From NCBI GenBank assembly GCA_017893485.1, contig CM030363.1, positions 86,941,730-87,005,729 on the forward strand: a stretch of DNA of 64,000 bases, given 5' to 3'. Below the pieces are notes generated by a model that saw only the letters and a list, made by a program, of their open reading frames with translations, was not told the DNA's origin and searched no databases. Every line of letters starts with the position of its first letter. Position 1 is the stretch's first letter. A program made the translations under genes and the position numbers. Positions 33,097 to 43,836 of this stretch are shown here, one piece after another. This DNA is from Hemerocallis citrina. Its lineage: Eukaryota > Streptophyta > Magnoliopsida > Asparagales > Asphodelaceae.

Positions 33097-33750
33097 TGTT
33101 GCTGCTTTTTTGTGTGTGCAATTAGATTATGTGGATTCTTTTTTCAGAAATAATTAAGAATTTGACCTTTTGACTTTTAACTGTGATGACGTCTTCGACA
33201 GTGATTGACTTAACGATCTGACTCCTTTGCGCCGTAAGATTTGATTCGTGTGGTGACGAACGCCTCCGATGACCTGCAAAAAGTCTGAAACACCAGGACT
33301 GATCCCAGCGACAAGACCCTCCGCGCTCAAGTCAGAAATCAAGATAATATGAGAGAGCTTTTTTGTAGCAAAATATTGATTACCACTTTCTGGCGGAGGT
33401 AGGGGGTATTATAATCGCCTTGGGACAGTTTTGAGATATTCATTTATCTCTACTTCCCGGTGTTTTTGGATAAGAAGTAGAGTTCCTTCATAATAAGAGA
33501 TTTGGTTTTAAACTGTCTTTTAGGGATGATCATGAATTTAAATAACTATTTTAATGATCTGAGTTTATTTATAATGAAATGTCACCCAAACCCAGTAAGA
33601 AAAATCCTTTTTGGATTATTGGGCTTGAAAGATGCCCAATTTTCATTCATGGTTTCGTTTATAGGTGAGACTACCGTTTAACCCTTGATAGTTTTAAGAT
33701 TCGTACCTGATTTGAACGGTCCCGGTTTAGTTATATTTTTACACGTATCA
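33097..33750 (-). repeat. 3' LTR of Tat copy C
   Basis: On the plus strand it starts TGTTGCTGC and ends ACACGTATCA. It is aligned throughout with 57190-57854. The TATA region (about 33408-33418) reads ATTATAATACC on the minus strand, altered from ACTATAAATA in the other LTRs. Confidence 0.9.
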
Positions 33751-33770
33751 CAAGGCCCCCACTCCTCAAG
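33751..33770 (-). promoter_or_regulatory. Polypurine tract of Tat copy C
   Basis: The minus strand reads GAGGAGTGGGGGCCTTG directly before the 3' LTR. This is the expected plus-strand DNA primer for reverse transcription and fixes the element's orientation. Confidence 0.8.
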
Positions 33771-33879
33771 ACTGAGTTTCACAGCTTTTGAGGAGTTGTT
33801 CGCCCATTTATAATGGTTTACAGAACTTATCGGAGTTCTCGAGAAAGTTTGGATCTTGCTCGAGGTGTAACGATGTTAT

Positions 33880-34195
33880 TCTGAACTTATAAAATACCCA
33901 AAACTATTTCTTGAATTTTCTGGATTTTTTATGATTTTTCAAGATTATTCTGAATTTTTTCTAATTTTTAATCATTTTCCAAAATTTTTATTTAATTTTT
34001 GAATTTTTATGATAATTATTTGAAAATTTTAATTAATTATTCTAAATTAATAATTATTTTTTCAGAATTTAAAAATATGTTTTCGAATTAATAAATTTTA
34101 ATTTTTAATTAATTTTTTTACGATTTTAATTATTTTTTATGAATTTTTAAATAATTAATTCGATTTAAAAATTAAATATGGAAATTAATAAAATA
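33880..34195. other. Extremely AT-rich block in the Tat 3' region
   Basis: These are runs of AATTTTTAAT, AATTATT and TTTGAATTTTTATGA type with very few G or C, with no gene. It lies between the polypurine tract and the tandem repeats, upstream of the antisense promoter. Possible roles are matrix attachment or nucleosome exclusion, which is inference only. Confidence 0.7.
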
Positions 34196-34269
34196 CCTGA
34201 TTACGTGGCACCATCTGGAGCGTCAATCGCGCTGTGCGTGAAAATCGAGGAGATCGATTGAATGGCATC

Positions 34270-35300
34270 TAGACATTGTCCGGTCAACGCTTCATCGCCC
34301 ATTTTTCGTTCGGTTCCTCGTCTGCTCAGCGCGCTGTGGCAAGCGTTAGTGAACGATGCGGCGAGCATTGGCGAACGATGCAACGAGCATTAGCGAACAT
34401 TTGGCAAGCGTTGGCGAACGTTTGGAGAGCATTGGCGAACGATGTCGAGGTGACACGTGGTGAACGATGACTGGCAACACTAGTTTTGGCCTCATTTCGT
34501 TCGGTTCTTCGTCTGCTTGGCGCGCTGTGACAAACGATATGGTGAACTGGTGAACGGTGCGGCCAGCATTCAAAGGGTGCGGCGAGCGTTGGCGAATGTT
34601 TGGCGAACGATAATGTATCGACGCACGGCGTATGACCGTTGACTGGTCAATACTAAATTTGGCCTCGTTTCGTTCGATTCTTCATCTGCTCGGCACACTT
34701 TGGTGAACGATGTGGCGAACAATGACGCGGCGAAACGTGGTGTTCAATCGTTGACTGGTCAACGCAAGTTTTGGCATCGTTTCGTTCGGTTCTTCGTCTG
34801 CTCGGCGCACTTTGGCGAACGATGTCGCGAACGATGATGAGGCAACATGTGGCGTTCGACCGTTGACTGGTCAATGCTAGTTTTGGCCTCGTTTTGTTTG
34901 GTTCTTCGTCTGATCGGCGCACTCTGTCAACGATATGGCGAACTGGCGAACGGTGCAGCGAGCGTTGGCAAACGTTTGGTGAACGATGACGAGAAGACAC
35001 GTGGCATCTGACCGCTGACTGGTCAATGCTAGTTTTGGCCTCGTTTTGTTCTGTACTTCTCTAGCAAACGATATGGAAAACTGGCGAACAGTGTGGTGAG
35101 CGTTCGAACAGTGCGGCGAGAGTTGACAAATGTTTGACGACAGATGATGAGGTGATACGTGGCGTCTGACCGTTGACTGGTCAACATCAGTTTTGACTCG
35201 TTTCGTTCGATTCTTCATCTTCTCGGTGCACTTTGGCGAACAATGTGACGAACGATGACGAGACGACATGTGGCATTTGACAGTTGACCACATTGACCGA
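34270..35300. repeat. Tandem repeat, about 110-180 bp x 7, in Tat copy C
   Basis: Units share TTTGGCCTCGTTTCGTTCGG, TTCTTCGTCTGCTCGGCGCA, repeated GCGAACGATG blocks and GACCGTTGACTGGTCAA. Unit starts are near 34310, 34485, 34660, 34775, 34885, 35037 and 35192. Length varies because inner GGCGAACG(A/G)T blocks expand. Tandem repeats in the 3' untranslated region are well known in Tat/Ogre elements. Confidence 0.85.
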
Positions 35301-35607
35301 TAAGTGATTGAGTTTTGTTGTTTAGCCTTACTCGACCACTGCGATTCTTTGCTTTTTGGGCTTCCACATCATTTTGGGGGCCCAATACCATGGAAGCCCA
35401 AGTATTGTTAGGCTCTTCTTATAAACCCCCCGCCCTTTCCTCACTTTTTCCTCACTTTAAAATTTCTACTCACCGGTGGAAATCTGCTCTAGAGAAACTG
35501 CGGTGGATTTTTAAGATCTTCGGCGAGAAATTCTGATTATAGCTGTCAAATCAAAATCGAAGGTAATTTATTTTTCTTTCTTTATTAAAGATGTCTAGAT
35601 TTTCTTA
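35301..35607 (+). promoter_or_regulatory. Promoter, leader and 5' UTR intron of the antisense gene
   Basis: A TATA box, CTTATAAACC (35419-35428), is followed by a CT-rich start region and a leader. A probable 5' UTR intron has GAAG/GTAATTTA at about 35560 and TTTATTAAAG ending near 35590. Repeated GGGCCCAATA and GCCCAAGTA elements lie 20-45 bases upstream of the TATA box. This promoter drives transcription opposite to gag-pol. It is predicted from sequence only. Confidence 0.55.
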
Positions 35608-36486
35608 GGGCGATGAGATCTCCCCCTCTGGTTGTGTCGAAGTGTATCCACCTACTTCTTCGAATAGAGTGGATAAGGGGAAAGGTGTAGCAGATCCACC
35701 TTTTGGAAACAATCGTAGATAGAGAGAGAGAGGAGAATGGAGGAGTTTGGAAGACACTCGATCGCCGGTCGCACCTAGGCGGCGTTCGAGAGTATACTGC
35801 CTAGGAGTTGAGGTCAGTTGAGCATGGTATGGAGCGGTTCTATGAAGAAAATGCGTCACACGAGCATTCAGAGGCTAACGATGTCATTTTCATGCTTACG
35901 GAGGTGGATTTGGTTGTTATTATAATGTGCTACAAGATCCCGGTGGAGTTCGATCTTGTTGTGCCAGGCCCCGGAGTTAGAGCTTGCTCGCCACTTTTCC
36001 CGGACTTGTGCATTTTTCCCTTCGACGTCTTTCATGCATGGCTTTACCATCCCCTCCACCCCTTTATGAGAGAATTTTTGAGGTCGTACAGCTTGGGTCC
36101 CATTCAGCTTATGCCGAACATATGGAGACATGTTACGGGGTTTGTGCTGCATTGCCAGGCGGGGTTCGAACCTCGTCTCAATGTTCTACGCAAGTTGTAC
36201 AGGATCCATCAGAAGAATAGATCAGAGTATCAGTTCTATCTTACACCCCGTAAGGGTATGAAGTTGCTGGATAAACCCTATTCGATCACGACATGAAGAG
36301 ATGAGTATTTTGTGATCCGTAGTCGAAAGTCGTGGGAAATCCCCACAATGTGGAGGGAGGATGTGCCGAGGAGGGCGAAGGCGGATCCGATTTTGAGCCC
36401 CGAGGAAGAGAGTATGGTTGGCACTCATTTGGATCGTCCGACCTTTCACTGGAGAGAGATAAAGGAGGAGTTTCTCTTCAAGTGGG
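35591..36486 (+). pseudogene. Antisense gene exon 1: gypsy-type transposase-like domain
   Basis: The open frame (35808-36296, continuing in the same frame after a TGA near 36294) carries the conserved plant family described as 'putative gypsy type transposon'. Motifs include EFDLVVPGPGVRAC, FPFDVFHAWLYHPLHPFMRE, LGPIQLMPNIWRHVTGFVLH and then RDEYFVIRSRKSWEIP. The segment ends at a clear donor, GTGGG/GTCTCAG (36486/36487). Upstream of 35808 an ATG at 35591 opens a frame with early stops, so the N-terminus is damaged or misread. The open frame has no ATG of its own. The biochemical role of this family is unknown. Confidence 0.75.
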
Positions 36487-36616
36487 GTCTCAGCCCGATG
36501 AACCCTAATACGCATCTTCTCTCATATGTTTGTCTTTGTCTTATTTGCGTCTACACATATGTATTTATATGTAGATTAATTTTCTTTTCTCAATATTCAG
36601 TGTCTTCTATTTGCAG

Positions 36617-37051
36617 GAAAGGAAGGCATGGATTTTGACGAGATCATGTCCCAATGTTCGGGCTTGAGTAGCATGTGACCCGTTGGGAAGAAGAGGAATA
36701 GGGCCGTTACCGAGCCTTCCCCGTTGAAGATTGTTAGGGGTGCGGGGGGTGCTCCCCCCGTGGTGGACTTGGGGTCTCTCCCCACTACTTCTGCCGCTGC
36801 AGGTGACTTCACTTTTTATGTGGATCTAGCTCTTGAGGCTCCCCCTTTTATAGCGATGGTAGACGCGATCCTGACTGATGAGCTGGAGAGGATCTTTGTC
36901 CCCGACTGGCAGGTCAGAAGGCACGATGGCTTCCTCGGGAATTCAACGAGTTATATCGATGTGATTCACCATTTAGCCCCCAAGGATAGGGCTTCGATGG
37001 AGCACGGGACCGTGGGGTCCAGCTTTGGATATTGCCAAGGCAAGCATGACG
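36617..37051 (+). pseudogene. Antisense gene exon 2
   Basis: Intron 36487-36616 (130 bases, GT to TTTGCAG) joins exon 1 in frame to GKEGMDFDEIMSQC. After one stop (about 36676) the frame continues with KKRNRAVTEPSP, PPVVDLGSLPTTSAAAGDFT, DELERIFVPDWQV and APKDRASMEHGT. It ends at CATGACG/GTGTGT (37051/37052). The frame-preserving splice sites support a real spliced gene that has since decayed. Confidence 0.7.
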
Positions 37052-37144
37052 GTGTGTATTCGTTATCTCCTTTTCCTTTAATTACTTTTAGCGGAGTGCT
37101 AGCATCTATCTTTCTGTTTGTAACTTTGAATTATTTCTTCGTAG

Positions 37145-37420
37145 GCCGTCGCCACTTCAGTCACTTGTTAAAACAAGTGGCGGAGCAGGAGCGGGAACTA
37201 AAGCTAACCCATGATAGGGAGAAGGTTGAGCAGTCAAAATCCGCGAAGAAGTTAGAAGCTACTGCACTCTGAGCGGAGACCCATGAGACTCGAATCGCTT
37301 TGTTGGATGCTGCCTTGGCCAAGGCAAAGGATCTAGTGGCCTCAGAGAGGGACCAAGTGGTTCGGGAGAAGAAGCTGGCGGCCTGCGAGAGGGAAAGCAC
37401 AGCTAGAGAGAGAGACGCTA
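37145..37420 (+). pseudogene. Antisense gene exon 3, coiled coil, cut by a solo LTR
   Basis: Intron 37052-37144 (93 bases, GT to CGTAG) precedes a long coiled coil: HFSHLLKQVAEQERELKLTH, DREKVEQSKSAKKLEA, a stop at about 37270, then DAALAKAKDLVASERDQVVR and ERESTARERDA. At 37421 a solo LTR interrupts the exon. Coding continues at 41194 after the duplicated CGCT(A/G). Confidence 0.75.
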
Positions 37421-40400
37421 TGTAACACCCCGCAAAATTGGAAATGACAATTTTGCCCATCGTGTGTTGTGCACGTGTATTTTGTAACGTACTTCAATAT
37501 GTATTTTGGATTCCAACTATTTATGCATTTCTCGTCTCTTTTTATCCTATTTTAGTCAACTCAAATATTAAATTTCATTCTCTGTATTTTTACGTGCTTT
37601 GTACGTGTTATCGATGCACGTATCGATTACGTATTTTTCCACCGCTACGTGTGATATTCTCTATGTGTATCAATTATTTATTTAATAACTTTTTCGAATT
37701 CATTTTTGTAAACTGAAGTTTATTTTTTCCTATTTTGATTAAAATACTTTTATACGTGCGATACATGTGTTTTCTATGTACGTATTGATTACATTGTGGA
37801 ATATATATAAATTGATAAATATCTTCTTGTTATGTTGTATTTAGATTATCTTTAAATATTTTTCTGTTGCTAAAGTTGATTTCGTATTTTGATATTTTTA
37901 CGTGCGACGTACGTGTTTGCGGTGCACGTATTTAGGCATATTCTTTTCAAAATGAAATTTCGGAAGTGTGGGTGTGTGTTATTTTATTTTGTGCATGATG
38001 AATCTAATTTATAATTAAATAAACTAATTTTATTTAAAAATTTCATGTATATTATAAACCTATATTTTAAATTAAATGTATATGTGTGTATGAATGAAGT
38101 GTGTGCAAGTGCTATGCACGTGCACGTGTTTGGGAGGGGAAATAGTGGCCGGCTGTTTGTTTTTGGGAAGGAGGGAAGAACAAATTTTCAATTGTATGAG
38201 TGGAGTTAGTGGTTTAAGTGGGGGGTAGTTATTATAACCATCACATAATCTCCTTTATAATCACCACACCCTTGGTCCCTTACCCTTACTCTCATCTTCC
38301 TCCTTTCTTTGTCTTTCTCTGCCGAAATCCCCATCCAGCAACCCCTTTTCGTGTCCTCCATTCACTCAACACACAAATGTGTGTGTGTGTGTGCGCGCGC
38401 GCGCGCGTGTGTGTATATATATATACTTATACCCCTTCACATTTCTCCTCATTCCCCTCTTTCTTTCCTTCTCTGTTCAAATCCGAAAACCAACCCAGCA
38501 CTTTCCTTTTTGCTTTCTCCACCTACTCACCACACATTTATACATATAAATAGTTTATATACATATATGTATAGATATGCATATGTAAACATATGTAGAT
38601 ATACATAGCTATACATATGTGTATGTGAGATGAGATGAAAGTGCCTTCACTGTTTCTTGCCGAAATCGAGGAGGCGAAGTGGAGCTTCTCGAGGAGGCGA
38701 AATAGAGGCGAAATGGAGGTTGGGAGTTTTTGCTACTATGAGCTTTTCATTCTAGGAGTTCATTGCTAAGAAATCATATTTCTTGGATGGGTGTTTCTTA
38801 AACTCTTTCTAAATTAGAAGTATGATGCATGCTAGTTGGTATATGGTCTAATTGTTAAAATTTGATTAGTGTGGTAAATATCAATTGCTTAATTTATTCT
38901 CTGAAATTTGTTATGATGCTTTATTAATATATTTGCATGCTAGAATACATGCAAATTGATGAATCATGATTGTATGAAAAATTGATGCATGGTAGAATAT
39001 TTCCTATTATAGTCAAAATAATGTAACATGTATGAAAATAGTTTTTTAATACGATTATAGTAAAGAAATAGTCTCATGAGTTTATTTTATGAGTATAAAG
39101 AATTTTATGAAGAAGTTTTGATGAAAGACAAATTTCAATCTGTAAATTAATGAGTTCTTCAATGCAAGATTAAGATTTTGTTATATTGTTGGAAATAAAT
39201 ATTTGTAAATTTAAATATACGCACTATACTGTATTATTTTGATAGAAATACATTCTGAAAAAAAAGATCTAGATTTTGAGTGAGTACAAATAAATTGAAA
39301 AATCGAGTTATTTGAAGGGAGAATTAAATACAATGCGGTTTATACTTAAAGAATTTAACTCTTTTCATATCGGTTAGTCATTCAGACCTACTGGTCTTCA
39401 AGTGCACTTTGGGTCTGTTACTGTTCATGGGCGGAGGCCTTGGTCTGGATTCGAGTCTTGTTAAAGACTCTGTTTTAATGAATTTTGATTTTAATTCAAA
39501 TTACCGAAAGTATATATATAAATATATTTCGATCTCTCCTCTTATCAGTTAGTCACTCTGGCCAGTTGGTCCTCTAGTGAGATTTGGGTCGATTACTGTT
39601 CACGGGCGGGGGGTTTGACTATGGGTTCGAATCCAACCTTGCCACTTTGTTTTTCTTTTGTGACTTTTTGGGTATTTTGAGTTTTTAGGTGAAATAAAAA
39701 TTGGGAAAAAAATCTATTATTCTTCTAAATTGTTTAGACTTTAAAAAAAAATATTTCTACAATATTTTGATATATTTTATGAGAATTGAAAGGGAATTTT
39801 ACATTAAATAATGTTGAAGAACTCGATTTTATTGATTAAAATGTGACTCTTATTTAATTTAGGAAAGAAGAAAATTTGGAATACACTTAGATTCTTCTTA
39901 ATGATATTCTATGGTTATTAACTTTTGATTAAGAGAGCATTTGAATTTTACACAATTCTATAAGTGATTAAATTGATAAAAGAAGTTGAATTGAAACATT
40001 TCATGTTGTGAGATTTTAAATAAAGTTTCTCTTTGAGGAAGAGTTTGTGAATAAAGGAATTGAAATATTATTTTGAGATTGAATAGAACATATTGTTGAT
40101 CTCTAGAATGAGATAGTTATTGGAATCTAGAGGCTAGGCGAGACCCTAGAGACCGGCAGTTTTTATTAATGAATTTGAGAGCTAACCAGTGTGGGTTGAG
40201 CATCCCTTGAGAAGTAGCCAGTTGGGCTGACTGTCTCTTTTGTTTGGTTTAAGTCCTGTAGGATAAGCTAGCTCTAGGTTGTGATGATTTTCTTCTAAAA
40301 TAAACTAAAATATAAGGACTACACTATAGTGAAGATGTGATGAAAGTAAGAGAAAAACACAAGTATGAGGGCCTCGGATTTACGGTGTGAGAATTTTCAC

Positions 40401-41193
40401 AGGTTGTCTACATGATGCGTCATGTCATGACATGAATCTATCTCTGGAATTATTGAGATCGTGGTGACGCTTTTGGGGTGCTTGGTGACTATGTAGTGCC
40501 ATTTTTTCATGACGGAGGCAAATTGTTCATAGGCTGTCTACATGATGCATCATGTCATGACGTGGGATTCCCCTCCAGGCTGTCTGGACATGGTCTCGTA
40601 ACTCATAAAACATCTAGGATACATACAGTAGGTACCGTAGTAGTTAAACTCATAACAAGGGATTCAACCCTACAAGATGAAGAACGGTTGAGGGCTTGCC
40701 CTCGGATTTATGTAGAATGAGATACATAAGTTCGAATAAGTGTGCATTAGTATCATTTAATACAAATAACTACATTAAGAATTAAGTGCACAGCACCCAC
40801 GACATCAACAGGATAGTCCCCCTTTAGTTTTGTTTGTGATCAAGTTTGTATTTGTTAAAGTATTTAAGAATCGTTATACTTTGGCATAGCGAGGATGGTC
40901 GTGTATAATATTTCGTCGGTTGTAAGCAACTGATGTGCCCACAGTTTTATATGCAGGACTTGGAATTTTACAAGAAGATATAAAGATGAATTTGATGTTA
41001 ATGATTACTTAGATGCTAAAGTTGTTACCATTGTACATTTATCATTATTGTATTTTATTTATTCCGCTGCGTGTTTATGTAAAAGACTCTTATGTAAATA
41101 AAGTTTTAAATTCCTTGTAAAATTGTATGAAGTGAAGTGTAAAGATCTTGTGGAACTTCGAATTCAGACTCATTTGGAATTCGGGGTTTTACA
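37421..41193 (+). mobile_element. Solo LTR (3.8 kb) inside the antisense gene, Tekay/Del-like
   Basis: The block begins TGTAACACCCCGC and ends GGGGTTTTACA. It is flanked by CGCTA (37416-37420) and CGCTG (41194-41198), a 5-bp target duplication with one change. The plus strand is the sense: it has CTTTATAATCACC at about 38252 followed by a CT-rich leader. It contains a composite GT/GC/AT microsatellite (38377-38425) and two pairs of direct repeats, and no gene is recognised inside. With no internal region it is a solo LTR. Confidence 0.85.
39365..40575. repeat. Two pairs of direct repeats inside the solo LTR
   Basis: About 39365-39470 and 39540-39650 share GTTAGTCA, GGTC, TTTGGGTC, TTACTGTTCA and GGGCGG in the same order. 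About 40395-40440 and 40510-40565 share TGTCTACATGATGC and CATGTCATGAC, the latter with internal palindromes. The repeats are diverged and their role is unknown. Confidence 0.6.
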
Positions 41194-41446
41194 CGCTGCG
41201 GTGCATACCGCTGAGGAGGAGGCGAAGAAGAAGGTCGTGGGGCACCTAGATACTTGCATCCCAGGTTTCGATCGCTCAGGGTACTCGTTGTTCCCGCCGC
41301 CTACTGAGGATGCAGAAAGGGAGGAGGAAAAGGAAGCGGAGGATGAGGAAGTAGAGATGGGCCCTCTTGCCGTGGTTGCGAGTAGTGCATGGGTAGGCGA
41401 GGAAGCTGGAGGCGATTCCGCAACCCCTTCAGTGCAGCCTAGCGAG
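41194..41446 (+). pseudogene. Antisense gene exon 3 continued: CIPGF motif and acidic tail
   Basis: It picks up the frame interrupted at 37420. It contains AAVHTAEEEAKKKVVGHLDT then CIPGFDRSGYSLF, matching CIPGFDDSGY of copy A, and an acidic Glu-rich stretch. It ends at GCGAG/GTGGAC (41446/41447), the donor position used in copy A (5208/5209). Confidence 0.75.
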
Positions 41447-41672
41447 GTGGACCCTTGACTCCATTTTCTTCATTAGAAGTTGTTTTTCCTTTGTTTTATA
41501 TTTTCCTAATAGCCGACTGGCCACTGTTCATTGTAATTTTATACTGCAATAAGCATATTTTCTTTACTTAGTTGTTTGTATCTTGTGTGGCTCTTGAGCT
41601 TCATGAATTTTCACATATATTGTGAATTGGTTGTCTGTGTCAGAGTGATCTATTATTCTCTTTCGATAGCAG

Positions 41673-42280
41673 GTTTTTATGTACAACGCATGAGATTCTC
41701 GAGATCGCGAGGTAGTCTGCCTCCGTTCCAAGCTTCAGGTGACAGAGCTGGGCTTTCTTGTTCACAAGAGAGACTTTCTAAAGCGAATGTGGAGCTTGTC
41801 CACTTGAGAAGGGCCCTGACCCGCAGAGATATCAAGGTGAGGCGTAATGATGAGATTCTCCAAGAAGTACTCCCAATTGGTGTAAAAGATCATTCTCCAA
41901 GTGTGGCAGCTGTTGGGATGTCTTCGAAGATTGAAGTCATTCGTCGTTCTTTGTTTGCAGTTACAGTCGAGAGAGACGAGCTGACGAATGTAGTGCTCGA
42001 GAAGTATTTAGAAGTAGCGCATCTCAGGAGAACTATTTTTGAATTTTCGCAGGGAACCCGAGCAAGTGGTGTGCCTTGTTTGAAATTTAGAGTGAAGGAC
42101 GACTCTCTAAAAGAGATATTTGTTGAACTAGAGATGGAGAACCATCGTTTGAAGTGTCTCCTAGAAGGGGGCAATATTAGGAGCACTTCATGCTCTCATG
42201 AAGTGCGTGCCCAGGGAAGGTCCTTCCACGAGCTGGCTTTGCGCTTACCCAAAGCCCCGCAAAACCCTGGTGATGCTTAG
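41673..42280 (+). pseudogene. Antisense gene last exon, coiled coil
   Basis: After an acceptor at CGATAGCAG (41672) the frame is open to the TAG at 42278-42280. It shows SCSQERLSKANVELVHLRRA, VERDELTNVVLEKYLEVAHL, DDSLKEIFVELEMENHRLK and QGRSFHELALRLPKAPQNPG. These blocks align with copy A (5437-6162) in order. The exact acceptor in this copy is unsure because this one is not in phase with the upstream donor. It is likely a C-terminal oligomerisation segment. Confidence 0.7.
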
Positions 42281-42539
42281 AGTGGTGTGGCTGGCTCTTC
42301 TAGTGGAGCATGGGTTGGTGGGGCGGAATGAGCAATAGGCCCCGATGGTGCGACCCGATCTGTGGGTTTGGATGTCGCTTCAGGTGGTTCGAGGGGAAGG
42401 GATAGTGCTGGCTTTCCATCGGGGAGCCACAAACCGTGTGTGTCCTTAAATCGGAATGTCCCACTACCCTGAAAGAGTTGAAGGGTCGCTGAGTGAGATT
42501 TTGTAACTCTTATGGGAACTCGTTTTTTTCTTCAACACT

Positions 42540-42580
42540 TGTATCTAAATAATTTTTGTGAAATAAATTTTTTTCCAAGT
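42540..42580 (+). terminator. Possible poly(A) signal of the antisense gene
   Basis: Two AATAA motifs occur here, CTAAATAATTTTTG and GAAATAAATTTTTTTCC, about 270 bases after the stop codon and before the array, as in copy A. Confidence 0.45.
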
Positions 42581-42639
42581 GGTTGAGAATCGTCTTTTGA
42601 GAATTATGTCTTGTTGATTTCAACTTGGTTTAGAATGCA

Positions 42640-43640
42640 CTCGTATGGCGAGATATTCCTTACACACTTTTCCTGAAAGCAAGATGCCCGTGCGAGTATG
42701 AATCTTAAACGGATCTCGCAACTGTCCGTTGGAGTGCTAGCGTATGAACCACGAGTCATTTCTGGAGCACTCAAACGGTGAGCCGTAACCCGCACACTTG
42801 CTTTCGGGGCATGTAGTTAGAGTGGCTCTGTGAACCGTGAGTGGACTCCGAACAAAGTGATGATGACTTTCTGGGGCACTCGAATGGCAAAATGATCTAC
42901 GCACGCTTGTTCGTAAGCAGCGGCCATGGCGGCTCTATGAATCATGAATGAATTCCACACTTATCCAAACTTGTTTCAAGAATACTCAAACAACAGGCAT
43001 AACTTTGCACGTTTGCTTAGGAGCAAAGTGGCTAGAATTACCCTCTGAACCATGTGTGGACTTCGAACAGGACGACGATGAGTTTCGGGAGCAATTGAAA
43101 GGAGAATCGATCCCCGCACACTTGCTCGGGAGCATGCGGCTAGAGCAGCTCTATGAACCATGAGTGGACTCCGCACTTGTCCGGGGTTGTTTTAGGGTGT
43201 ACTCAAACGATGGGTGTAACTTCGCACGTTTGCTTAGGAGCAAAATGGCTAGAATTGCCCTCTGAACCGTGAGTGGACTCCGAACTGGGTGACGTCGAGT
43301 TTCGGGAGCACTTGAATGGCGAACTGATCCCCGCACACTTGCTCGAGAGCATGTGGCTAAAGCGGCTCTATGAACCATGAGTGGACTCTGCACTTATCAG
43401 GGGTTGTTTCAGGAGTACTTGAACGGCGGGCATAACTCATTTCTTAGGAGCAAAGTGGCTAGAATTGCCCTCTGAACCTTGAGTGGGATCTGAACAGGGT
43501 GACGACAAGTTCTGGGAGCACTCGAATGGCGAATCGATCCCCGCACACTTGCTCGGGAGCATGTGGCTAGAGTGACTCTATTAACCATGAATGGACTCCG
43601 CACTTGTCCGTTGAAGAACTTTGTGAAGGGATGGTGTGGC
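42640..43640. repeat. Tandem array of Tat copy C, about 110-bp monomers as 218-bp dimers
   Basis: Three longer units (from about 42960, 43175 and 43392) each contain two related halves, one with GAGCAAAGTGGCTAGAAT and one with GAGCATGTGGCTAGAG. Both halves have GAACC(A/G)TGAGTGGACTCCG. Aligning GGCT, GAACC, TGGACTCCG, ACTTGT, TTTC, CGAATGG and CACTTGCT shows it is the same monomer as the copy A array at 6364-7640, but strongly diverged and organised as dimers. Confidence 0.85.
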
Positions 43641-43836
43641 TTGGAGTGAACCATGTGTCTAACTCATTGTTTGAATCCGATGGACTTATACAATAATTTT
43701 GCGAAGGAAAATACTACAATTTTATCAAAAAATAAAACTAAGTGGCTGCTTTGATGCTAACCTTTATTACAAGTTGTGACCGTTATAATTGTCGGTCTTT
43801 ATTACATGTTTTGAAGCTATCTACTGGGCGAGGGCA

